From CAYJBH01 sp964368625 (lineage in GTDB: Bacteria > Bacillota > Clostridia > Oscillospirales > Ruminococcaceae), in contig CAYJBH010000013.1 in NCBI GenBank assembly GCA_964368625.1, forward strand, positions 1 to 64,000: DNA of 64,000 bases, read 5' to 3'. Numbering within the stretch: the stretch's first letter is position 1; the number at the start of each line of letters is the position of its first letter. The notes below the pieces were generated by a model, which saw only the letters and a program-made list of their open reading frames with translations, searched no databases and was not told the DNA's origin. A program made the translations under genes and the position numbers. This document shows positions 52,128-60,304 of this stretch, piece by piece.

Positions 52128-53462
52128 ATGAAAAAGATTATAACCTACGGTTCATTCGACCTTTTTCACGAGGGGCATCGGCGTCTACTAGAACGTGCAA
52201 AAGCTCTTGGCGATTATCTCATAGTTGGCGTTACAACAGAATATTACGACGAAAGCAGAGGGAAACTAAATATAGTAGACCCCCTGCTTAAGCGCATAGA
52301 AAATGTCAAGTCATGCGGCTTTGTAGACGAGGTTATTATCGAAGACCACGAGGGACAAAAGCTTGAAGACATTTTAAAGTATGATATTGACACATTCACG
52401 CTCGGAAGCGATTGGGTTGGGCGGTTTGACTTTCTAAAAGATTACTGCAAGGTTGTGTATCTGGAGAGAACGAAAAATGTATCCAGCACGCATTTGCGCG
52501 GTGAAAGGTATAAAATAATAAGACTCGGAATAATAGGCACCGGCAGAATTGCCACGAGAATAGTCCCCGAGAGCAAATTTGTAAGCGGAATAAACGCTGA
52601 ATACGTGTTCAACCCGAATTCAAACAGTGCAAAAAAGTTTGCCGAAAAATACTCTCTTGAGCACTGTGAATCGTTAGAAAATCTATATAAAAAAACAGAT
52701 GCAGTGTATATAGCCAGCCCACACGACAGCCATTATTATTACATAAAATCTGCCCTAAACAGTGGCAAGCATGTTATATGCGAAAAGCCAATGGTTTTGA
52801 ATGCCGATGAGGCAAAAGAGTTATATTCGCTTGCAAAACAAAAGAAGTTGATTTTGCTGGAGGGCGTTAAAACGGTATATGCACCGGGTTTTCAACAGCT
52901 GCTTGGCATGGTTAGAAGCGGAACTATCGGTAGCGTGCGAGATGTTGAGGCTTGCTTCACAAAACTGGTAGATGAGAATTTGCGTGAGATGACAGACACA
53001 AAACATGGCGGAAGTTTCACAGAGCTCGGCAGCTATGTTTTACTGCCGATATTCAAGATATTCGGATGTAATTATGAAAACGTAAGATTTGAGTTTTTTA
53101 GCGCAGAAAACGGAGTAGATGTTTATACAAAAGCCTTTTTTAAATTCAAAAACGGCCTCGCGACCGCCAAAACCGGTCTTGGTGTAAAATCTGACGGACA
53201 ACTTTTAATATCCGGCACAAAGGGGTATATTCTAGCAAAATCGCCATGGTGGCTTATGCAGGAGTTTGAGGTCTGTTTTGAAGACGCAACGCAAAACCAA
53301 AAATACAACACAAAATTCATGGGCAGTGGTTTGCGATATGAAATAAGCGAGTTTGTTAGCAGGATAAACGGCTACGAGCACAAGATAAACCGCCTGACTG
53401 AGGGGGAATCAATAGCCATGGCTGGGGTGCTTGAGGATTTTTTGAAGCTTAGAAATACTTAA
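52128..53462 (+). CDS. Fused TagD-like cytidylyltransferase and Gfo/Idh/MocA oxidoreductase
   Basis: A 444-residue two-domain protein. Residues 1-128 form a glycerol-3-phosphate-cytidylyltransferase-like domain with Phe-His-Glu-Gly-His (13-17) and Arg-Thr-Lys-Asn-Val-Ser-Ser-Thr (114-121). Residues 130-444 form an NAD(P)-dependent oxidoreductase with Gly-Ile-Ile-Gly-Thr-Gly-Arg-Ile-Ala (134-142) and Glu-Lys-Pro (219-221). One protein could therefore reduce a keto or aldehyde phosphate to an alditol phosphate and activate it as CDP-alditol, for example CDP-glycerol, CDP-2-glycerol or a longer polyol. The next gene is a CDP-glycerol-type transferase, 10 bases on. The product identity is inference. 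Confidence 0.87.
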   Translation: MKKIITYGSFDLFHEGHRRLLERAKALGDYLIVGVTTEYYDESRGKLNIVDPLLKRIENVKSCGFVDEVIIEDHEGQKLEDILKYDIDTFTLGSDWVGRFDFLKDYCKVVYLERTKNVSSTHLRGERYKIIRLGIIGTGRIATRIVPESKFVSGINAEYVFNPNSNSAKKFAEKYSLEHCESLENLYKKTDAVYIASPHDSHYYYIKSALNSGKHVICEKPMVLNADEAKELYSLAKQKKLILLEGVKTVYAPGFQQLLGMVRSGTIGSVRDVEACFTKLVDENLREMTDTKHGGSFTELGSYVLLPIFKIFGCNYENVRFEFFSAENGVDVYTKAFFKFKNGLATAKTGLGVKSDGQLLISGTKGYILAKSPWWLMQEFEVCFEDATQNQKYNTKFMGSGLRYEISEFVSRINGYEHKINRLTEGESIAMAGVLEDFLKLRNT

Positions 53463-53472
53463 AGTTGGTTAT

Positions 53473-54660
53473 ATGGAAAACAAACAAATAACAGAACGAT
53501 TTAACAAGTCGAAGAAGGTAAAGTTTTTATATAGGTTGATGCAAATCTTCCCTATCAATAAAACAAAGATTGTTTTTACCTCCTTTGAGGGAAAAGGGGG
53601 TTATTGTTGCAATCCACGATATATTGCACAAAAACTCATTGATGATAATAGTGGATATAAACTTGTTTGGATTATAGATGATGTCACTAAAAAATTTCCA
53701 AAAGAAATAAAGGTTGTAAAAAACACTCTATTAAATCGAGCTTTTCATCTTTCTACCGCTAAAGTATGGGTTGACAATACGCGAAAACCATTAGGAACGA
53801 TAAAAAGAAAAGGACAATTTTACCTACAAACGTGGCATGCCGGCATCGCAACAAAACCGATTGGCAAATTTAGGGGTAAACTTTTCCCGAAAATTGCCGA
53901 AGTAATAAGTAGGGAAGATTCGAAGTTGATAGACTGTGTAATCTCCGACAGCGATTGGTGCACCAAACTTTATCCTGACATGCTTTTGTATGACGGCGAG
54001 ATTATTAAAACCGGATTACCAAGGTGCGATGTGCTTTTTAACAACCGAGAACGCACCTATATGAGTATACGAAGTAAATACGGGTTAAAAAACGATAGCA
54101 AGATTGTTTTGTTTGCACCAACATTTCGTGGCGGTAGCCAACAAGGTAAACGCAGTATTTATTCCGAGATACCAACGCTTGATTTTGCAAAACTTCAAAG
54201 CACACTTAGCGATAAATTTGGCGGAGAATGGCACTTATTTCTAAGACTGCATCCACAACTTTCGGCGGCCATGTCAGAAATGCCACTTGATGAAAAGCCG
54301 GACAACATGGTAGACGTTAGCACCGCAGACGATATGAACGAGCTCATCGCGGCTTGTGACGTATTCATAACAGACTATTCCAGCGCCGCATTCGATGCAC
54401 TCTGTGCCAAAATCCCAACCTTTATCTATGCCGACGACTATGAGGAGTATATAAAGGAGCGAGGCAATTTAATGTGGGATATGCGAGCACTACCGTTCGC
54501 ATTTTGCGAAAACAATGAAGAGCTTAACGATAGTGTTTTACGCTTTGATGAACCTGCTTATAGCAAAAAAGCTGATGAGTTTTTAAAGGAACATGGTGTG
54601 CTGGCAGATGGGATGGCGAGTGAGAGGGTTGCAAAGACAATAATCGCAAAGCTGCGATGA
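53473..54660 (+). CDS. CDP-glycerol glycerophosphotransferase (TagF-like)
   Basis: A 395-residue single-domain TagF/TarL-type transferase without a second GT domain. Motifs include Thr-Trp-His-Ala-Gly near residue 118, Thr-Gly-Leu-Pro-Arg-Cys-Asp near residue 178, Phe-Ala-Pro-Thr-Phe-Arg near residue 215, Arg-Leu-His-Pro-Gln near residue 258, and Thr-Asp-Tyr-Ser-Ser-Ala-Ala-Phe-Asp near residue 302. It should add a polyol-phosphate unit to a glycan at the inner membrane face, using the CDP-alditol made by the preceding fusion protein. It is one unit of an AT-rich, probably transferred island. Confidence 0.9.
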   Translation: MENKQITERFNKSKKVKFLYRLMQIFPINKTKIVFTSFEGKGGYCCNPRYIAQKLIDDNSGYKLVWIIDDVTKKFPKEIKVVKNTLLNRAFHLSTAKVWVDNTRKPLGTIKRKGQFYLQTWHAGIATKPIGKFRGKLFPKIAEVISREDSKLIDCVISDSDWCTKLYPDMLLYDGEIIKTGLPRCDVLFNNRERTYMSIRSKYGLKNDSKIVLFAPTFRGGSQQGKRSIYSEIPTLDFAKLQSTLSDKFGGEWHLFLRLHPQLSAAMSEMPLDEKPDNMVDVSTADDMNELIAACDVFITDYSSAAFDALCAKIPTFIYADDYEEYIKERGNLMWDMRALPFAFCENNEELNDSVLRFDEPAYSKKADEFLKEHGVLADGMASERVAKTIIAKLR

Positions 54661-54717
54661 TGTTTTCGAGTATGGAATTTAACGAGTGTATTGACTTAAA
54701 AGAAGATAGGAGTAAAC

Positions 54718-55881
54718 ATGGAAAACTTAATCTCCGTTGTCATCCCGATATATAACACACGGGAGTACCTACCGCAGTGTTTAAACAGTGTAATTAATCA
54801 AACGCACAAAAACCTTGAAATTATTCTTGTGGACGACGGCTCAACTGACGGCTCGGCCGAGATATGCGATGAATACGCAAAGCGTGATGAGCGAATAAAG
54901 GTGATACATCAGGAAAAAAACGGTGCGATGTTTGCAAGAAAATCTGGCATAAAAATAGCACGAGGTGATTATATCGGTTTTGCTGATAGCGATGATTGGA
55001 TGGAATCAAACCTCTATGAACATTTGCTTGAGTTGGTAGTCATGCATGATGTAGACTTTGCAACTACCGGGATTCTTTATGAGGCAAAAGATTTTTCAGA
55101 ACAAAGATACGTCGGACGTGAGGGGAAGTATAGTTATCATGATGCCGGAAAAATGTGCACCTATAAGCATATGTACTATTCGGATAGGAATAGCACAAGT
55201 TGTTTAGCCCCACACCTTTACACAAAACTTTTTAAAAGAAAAATTGTAGAAAGTTTTTTCTTTAAGGTACCCGACGAAATAAGTATTTGCGATGATCATG
55301 CTTTTGTTTTTGGTTGCGTTCCCTTTATAGATTCTTTTTACGTTTCAACCGAGCCGCTTTACCACTACAGGCAACATCAAGCATCAATGATGAACACTAC
55401 TCGCAAAGACTATATTTACAGTATCTCATTGTTTTACAATCATTTGAAAAATATGTTTGAAGAGCACGAAAAAAGTTCTTTGCTGATGGAGGAGCTTGAC
55501 AAGCATTACGCGGCTATGGTTTTGCGAACAATTACAAAACTGTTGCCGAAAAATATTGTTGACGATCTTATTTTGTGCCACCATTTTCCAATAGAGAGCT
55601 TGTTACCTTCGACTAAAATTATTATTTGCGGTGAAAAAGCAATTTGCGATTCTTACAGTAGACAACTTAATAATTGTGAAAACATTGAAGTTTTGGAGAT
55701 TGTTGATTGGCACAGTGTGAAAATTACGAATCATAATTACGACATTGTAATTGTTGCAACCGCAAAGTATGATATCGCCGAAACAATTATAAAGGAACTT
55801 ACCGAAAAACACAAAATCAAGTCCGAGAAAATTAAATGGAAAATCCCAAAGAGAATTTCGGATATTATTATTGTGAAGTAA
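54718..55881 (+). CDS. GT2 glycosyltransferase with C-terminal Rossmann-like extension
   Basis: A 387-residue enzyme. Residues 1-225 form a GT-A family 2 domain with Val-Val-Ile-Pro-Ile-Tyr-Asn near residue 6, Val-Asp-Asp-Gly-Ser-Thr-Asp-Gly near residue 38, and Ala-Asp-Ser-Asp-Asp-Trp near residue 89. After a helical linker, residues about 298-387 form an alpha/beta domain starting Thr-Lys-Ile-Ile-Ile-Cys-Gly-Glu, which looks like the nucleotide-binding add-on seen in two other proteins of the island. It has a GGAG site and lies 57 bases after the TagF-like gene. Confidence 0.87.
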   Translation: MENLISVVIPIYNTREYLPQCLNSVINQTHKNLEIILVDDGSTDGSAEICDEYAKRDERIKVIHQEKNGAMFARKSGIKIARGDYIGFADSDDWMESNLYEHLLELVVMHDVDFATTGILYEAKDFSEQRYVGREGKYSYHDAGKMCTYKHMYYSDRNSTSCLAPHLYTKLFKRKIVESFFFKVPDEISICDDHAFVFGCVPFIDSFYVSTEPLYHYRQHQASMMNTTRKDYIYSISLFYNHLKNMFEEHEKSSLLMEELDKHYAAMVLRTITKLLPKNIVDDLILCHHFPIESLLPSTKIIICGEKAICDSYSRQLNNCENIEVLEIVDWHSVKITNHNYDIVIVATAKYDIAETIIKELTEKHKIKSEKIKWKIPKRISDIIIVK

Positions 55882-55931
55882 ATGAATATTTGGCAAACTT
55901 CGATTAATATTTGTAAGAAAAAAGGAGTATA

Positions 55932-57080
55932 GTGAATATCCTATTTGTTGCAGGAAAAATGCCCACAATTTCATTTGCACATGTCAAAATTGTTATAGAT
56001 ATAATTACTGAATTTAAGACTTATGGGCATAATTGCATTATCAGCGGAGTATCTGATGAAAATTCGTTTGAAGAAGAAAATGGCATATTGATGCACAGAT
56101 ATTGCGACAGTGACGAAAAAAATAGAGGGTTAATGCACAAAAATTATGCAACCGAGCTTTGTGGAATAATTAATAAATATGAAATTGGAATTTTGATTGC
56201 AACAATATTTCCTTTCGGTGCAGCTCAAGCGGTGTTTGCAAATGAGAATATAGCATGTGACAAATATATATTGCAAGTCGACCCCTGGGGGTTGCATGAG
56301 CAGGAAACGTTTTTTATTAAAACACAGCCGGAGCGAATAGCCCAAGAAAAAGAACTTTTTGATAAAGCCAAATATATTTTCACAACTGCTTGCCTATTTG
56401 AACAATATATCCAAAACGCACACTATAAAATGTATACAAAAAAAATGTGTGTGCTTGAATTCCCGACAATTAAAGCACATGAAGACAACAAAACTGGTGT
56501 ATTTGATTTCAACTCTGACTATTTCAATATTTTGTTTGCGGGTTTACTTGACGATAATTATCGAAACCCCGAAAAGTTTCTTGATGTTTTATGCAAAAAC
56601 AGCTTTAAGCTGCCGAGAACAAGCAAAGAGTTACGCCTGTATTTTTTAGGTGGGAGCAAATCAAAAATTGCTTTAGACTTTAGTAATAGGTTTCCAAACA
56701 ATATTTTTGTAGGCGGCAGGGTTGAATTGCCTGTGGCGATAGGCACAATGCAAAAAGCCGATGTATTGTTAAGTATTGGCAACGTTTTTACTAATCAAGT
56801 GCCAAGCAAAATATTCGATTATTTCAGCCTGGGGAAGCCGATATTGCATGTGAAAAAAATCGAAAAATGCACAAGTATCAAATATCTGGACAGATATCCG
56901 CTGAAGCATATTTTTGATGAAAATAAAGAGCCAAATTTAAATGGATTGGGTGAATTTTTAAACGATGCAATCGGAAAAAATGTCGATTTTAAAACTGTTC
57001 GGGCATTGTATGAAGAGTTTACGCCCGAATACGTAGCAAAAAAAATGGAAAATATTATTTGTTGCGACTCAACACAATAA
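55932..57080 (+). CDS. GT-B glycosyltransferase, family 4-like
   Basis: A 382-residue protein starting at GTG 55932 with an AGGAG site. An N-terminal fold with Asn-Ile-Leu-Phe-Val-Ala-Gly-Lys-Met-Pro and a C-terminal half with Phe-Ala-Gly-Leu-Leu-Asp near residue 195, Ala-Asp-Val-Leu-Leu-Ser-Ile-Gly-Asn near residue 275, and Pro-Ser-Lys-Ile-Phe-Asp-Tyr near residue 290 indicate the GT-B fold. The acidic Glu-x7-Glu motif of typical GT4 enzymes is not obvious, so the donor is uncertain. The codons are strongly AT-rich. Confidence 0.78.
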   Translation: MNILFVAGKMPTISFAHVKIVIDIITEFKTYGHNCIISGVSDENSFEEENGILMHRYCDSDEKNRGLMHKNYATELCGIINKYEIGILIATIFPFGAAQAVFANENIACDKYILQVDPWGLHEQETFFIKTQPERIAQEKELFDKAKYIFTTACLFEQYIQNAHYKMYTKKMCVLEFPTIKAHEDNKTGVFDFNSDYFNILFAGLLDDNYRNPEKFLDVLCKNSFKLPRTSKELRLYFLGGSKSKIALDFSNRFPNNIFVGGRVELPVAIGTMQKADVLLSIGNVFTNQVPSKIFDYFSLGKPILHVKKIEKCTSIKYLDRYPLKHIFDENKEPNLNGLGEFLNDAIGKNVDFKTVRALYEEFTPEYVAKKMENIICCDSTQ

Positions 57081-57161
57081 CATCAACAGCTCTGTAATGT
57101 ACCGACTTCCGAAATATCGCTTAGAGCGAACTTCCCCGTCAATAATAGCGGAGGGAGGGTA

Positions 57162-57497
57162 GTGAGCATGCTGAATCTTGTGGTAGAAAACGATACAGTT
57201 GAATTATTATATCTGTTTCCGTGCAAAAAAGGCGCAGTAGAGGGAAGTACAGAAAAATATAGATTTTGCGGGTTTTCATTTGATGCTTTAGGCCATGATC
57301 GAGGTGTTGAGAAAATATCCCGATGCACAAATTTACACCAACGGATTAAACCCTACAACTATAAAATGGCATCGAAAGCATCTTTTGGGAACCTACAAGT
57401 GATATATTGCAAAATTGATGAGGAGAAACGAACTATTAAGTATGTTACATTTTTAGATACATTATCAGAAAAACAGATTTTTGAAAGAATACAATAG
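57162..57497 (+). CDS. Small protein of unknown function in the island
   Basis: About 110 residues starting at GTG 57162, or ATG 57168 (GGAGGGAGGG site just upstream). I recognise no family. The C-terminal half (about 65-110) looks coding, with alternating charged and hydrophobic residues, and ends Lys-Gln-Ile-Phe-Glu-Arg-Ile. The N-terminal half has three Cys and is less convincing. The 80 bases before it are GC-richer than the island and contain a run of GGAGGGAGGG like the G-rich patches near 48.9 and 51.9 kb, so it could include a repeat remnant. Confidence 0.42.
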   Translation: MSMLNLVVENDTVELLYLFPCKKGAVEGSTEKYRFCGFSFDALGHDRGVEKISRCTNLHQRIKPYNYKMASKASFGNLQVIYCKIDEEKRTIKYVTFLDTLSEKQIFERIQ

Positions 57498-57547
57498 TTG
57501 TAAAGCACATTTATATATTTTATAGCAGTTCAACAGGGAGGAAACGA

Positions 57548-58723
57548 GTGAAAAAACGTTGTACTATATTGGTTTTATACGACAAAGATGGAGTTTTCGA
57601 TGACTACGTATTTTATCTAATTAACGAATTAAGGCAAGTTTCTACTCGTGTTATTGCAGTGATAAACGGTTTTGTTCAAAAAAAATACAAAAAGCAGATT
57701 GAAGAAGTTTGTGACGATGTCATTACTCGAGAAAATATAGGCTATGATGCAGGTGCATATCAGTATGTTTTTAATCAATATCTTAGCAAAGAGGATTTGC
57801 AAAATTACGATGAGATAATATTTTGTAACGATACTTTTTTCGGGCCTTTTGTCCCATTTAAAGATGTTTTTGCGACCATGGACAATCGTCAATGCGATTA
57901 TTGGGGGTTAACATTTTATGAAAATGGATTTTCCTCCTGCATTCAAAGCTATTTCATTTGTTTTGGGGAAAAGATAATTAAGAACAATGAGCTACATTAT
58001 TTTTGGGAACACATAATGCCCAAAAAAGTGAACTCTTACGATGAGGTTTGTAGATATTATGAAGCCGGAATTTTTGAATATCTTAACTCTAGATATTACC
58101 AAAAGGACACTTTTGTTTCTTCAGACGACTGTTTTTTATATGTTGACCCTGATCATTACATTAAAAATCTAAAATGTCCCATACTTAAAAAAAGAGTTTT
58201 TACTCCTCAATACTATAATGTTGAAAAAACAGTTAATGCTTTAAAAGTCATTAAGTCTCAGTATAAATACGATATCGATTTAATACTAAATCATATAGAC
58301 AGATGTTATTCGATTAGCAACAATGATATCGTGATTGACGAAACTACGGATAGCGTATTTCAAATTGATCGCAAACCCCATATAGAGCATAAATTTATTT
58401 CGCATGAATTGGTTAATTCTTTCTATTATAATTTTGACAAAATGTATATATACGGTATAGGCCAATTTGAAAAACATACGAGTAATTACTTTTTAATTAA
58501 AGCACATAAAGAATTAATTAAGTTTGAGGGATATGTTGTTTCAGAGGGACACAAAACAAAATGTGAGCATAATGGTTATCCACTTTATGAAGTTATAGAA
58601 CTTGCTAGTGACAATAAATGTGGAGTCTTAGTATTGTTGAATTATGAAAATAGTTTATCCGTAAAACTATCAGCTCCAAAGCATTTAAACTTGTTTTATT
58701 TATATGTTGAATTAAATAACTAA
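57548..58723 (+). CDS. Rhamnan synthesis protein F (RgpF)-like
   Basis: A 391-residue protein starting at GTG 57548 with a GGGAGG site. The opening Val-Leu-Tyr-Asp-Lys-Asp-Gly, the Arg-Glu-Asn-Ile-Gly-Tyr-Asp-Ala-Gly-Ala-Tyr segment near residue 62, and Phe-Cys-Asn-Asp-Thr-Phe-Phe-Gly-Pro near residue 97 match the RgpF family. Its members act in rhamnose-glucose polysaccharide synthesis as glycosyltransferase-like enzymes. The C-terminal third (about 270-391) is extra and unfamiliar. Base composition is very AT-rich. Confidence 0.83.
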   Translation: MKKRCTILVLYDKDGVFDDYVFYLINELRQVSTRVIAVINGFVQKKYKKQIEEVCDDVITRENIGYDAGAYQYVFNQYLSKEDLQNYDEIIFCNDTFFGPFVPFKDVFATMDNRQCDYWGLTFYENGFSSCIQSYFICFGEKIIKNNELHYFWEHIMPKKVNSYDEVCRYYEAGIFEYLNSRYYQKDTFVSSDDCFLYVDPDHYIKNLKCPILKKRVFTPQYYNVEKTVNALKVIKSQYKYDIDLILNHIDRCYSISNNDIVIDETTDSVFQIDRKPHIEHKFISHELVNSFYYNFDKMYIYGIGQFEKHTSNYFLIKAHKELIKFEGYVVSEGHKTKCEHNGYPLYEVIELASDNKCGVLVLLNYENSLSVKLSAPKHLNLFYLYVELNN

Positions 58724-58896
58724 TTAGAATTAATGAACATTTGTGCTTGCTAAAAATATTTGACTACGCACATAAGTGCAGGTATTCATGTGGCAGTAGG
58801 TGCTTATCATACTAATAAGATCATTTGTCAACTTGAGTAAAGAATAATTAGTAATAGCTTAAAATTTACGAATGTTTGAAATTATCCGGAGTGAAA

Positions 58897-60285
58897 ATGA
58901 AAAAACGTGTTGCGGTTTTTGGTACAGGTAAACTTTATGAACAAAAAAAGCACTTGTTGCAAAATGTTAAAATAGTTGTTTTCTTTGATAATGATGAAAA
59001 AAAACATGGCAAAATGCTTGATGGTGTGATTGTTGCTGCTCCTGATCAACACAGGCTGTACCATTTTGATTATATTATCATAATGAGCATTTACTATAAC
59101 GATATTATGAGCCAGTTATCACAGTTGAATATTGATGACAATAAATATATATATTACCTCGAATTGGATGAGAAGGGAGATTATGAGCCTCAATATACTT
59201 ACGATTTAAATAAGCTTATCAATGCTATTGATAAAGACAAAATAGTTTTACTAGTTACTAATGAATTATCTTTAACGGGAGCACCTATAGTGCTCTATTA
59301 TATGTCTTGTGTTTTTCAAAACTTAGGCTATAATCCCATTGTGATAAGCCTGAGAGACGGAGATTTAAAACACGATTTTTTTGCTAAGTCTGTTCCGGTT
59401 ATTGTTGAACCATATGCAAGTGTTAACAATCAATATTTAAAGTTAGTAGTACAAAAATCTGAGGTAATAGTTTTTAACACAGCCACGGTGGGATTTTTAA
59501 TACCTAAATTTCAAAAATTCAATAAAAATATTTTGTGGTGGATACACGAAAGTGCATCCTTATATAAATCCATTTATTTTCATCAAGACTTAAAAAGAAT
59601 TACATCTCAGATTAAGATATGTGCAGTAAGCGAGGTTGCAAAAAGAAACTTTTGCAATGAATATTCCAAAGAGAACATATACATCTTACCGTTTGGATTG
59701 CCGGATACAGCAACCGAAAACAATGAAAAGCCATCAAGCAAACTTACTATGGCAATTATTGGCACGATACACCCAATTAAAGGTTACGACATTCTCATTG
59801 AAGCATTATTAACTTTAGAAGATTCAACTAGAAACCATTTGAAGGTCATTTCAGTCGGCAAAATGATTAACGAATCTATAACACAAAATTTTAGTGATAA
59901 ATTTACAGATGCAGTCAATGAGGGGTTAATTACTCATTTGGGTGAAATGAGCAGGAATGAAGTAGAAAAAATAATTAAAGAAGTAGATATAATAGTTTGT
60001 GCTTCAAGAGAAGAAACGATGTCTGCTGTCGTTGTTGAAGGTATGATGCACAGCAAAGTGTGTATAGTGTCAGATTCAGCAGGTATTTGCGAATACTTGA
60101 TCGACAAGGAGAATGTATTAATATTTAATAATTTATCTTCAAAAGATTTGGCGAGAAAAATTGAATGGTGTATCTTAAGAAGCGAAAATCTTAAAACAAT
60201 CGGTTGTAATGCTCGTAAAACATTTAAACAGTTTTTTTCTTTGGATGTTTTCGAAAAAAATTTAGAAAATTTGTTAAGTATGTAA
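58897..60285 (+). CDS. Glycosyltransferase with N-terminal Rossmann-like domain
   Basis: About 462 residues. An N-terminal alpha/beta domain (about 1-95) begins Val-Ala-Val-Phe-Gly-Thr-Gly and has an Asp at the end of strand 2 (Phe-Phe-Asp-Asn-Asp). The rest is a GT-B family 4 enzyme, with Leu-Thr-Gly-Ala-Pro near residue 127, Gly-Thr-Ile-His-Pro-Ile-Lys-Gly near residue 288, and Ala-Ser-Arg-Glu-Glu-Thr-Met-Ser near residue 370. The ATG at 58897 with GGAG 5 bases upstream is chosen over 58876. The 150 bases before it hold no gene. Confidence 0.85.
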   Translation: MKKRVAVFGTGKLYEQKKHLLQNVKIVVFFDNDEKKHGKMLDGVIVAAPDQHRLYHFDYIIIMSIYYNDIMSQLSQLNIDDNKYIYYLELDEKGDYEPQYTYDLNKLINAIDKDKIVLLVTNELSLTGAPIVLYYMSCVFQNLGYNPIVISLRDGDLKHDFFAKSVPVIVEPYASVNNQYLKLVVQKSEVIVFNTATVGFLIPKFQKFNKNILWWIHESASLYKSIYFHQDLKRITSQIKICAVSEVAKRNFCNEYSKENIYILPFGLPDTATENNEKPSSKLTMAIIGTIHPIKGYDILIEALLTLEDSTRNHLKVISVGKMINESITQNFSDKFTDAVNEGLITHLGEMSRNEVEKIIKEVDIIVCASREETMSAVVVEGMMHSKVCIVSDSAGICEYLIDKENVLIFNNLSSKDLARKIEWCILRSENLKTIGCNARKTFKQFFSLDVFEKNLENLLSM

Positions 60286-60304
60286 ATTCAAACCATGGGT
60301 AGTT

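Noticed and set aside
57083..57330. Two antisense frames opposite the small island gene
   Set aside because: No ribosome site, Ser/Pro-rich chance translations of a G-rich patch.
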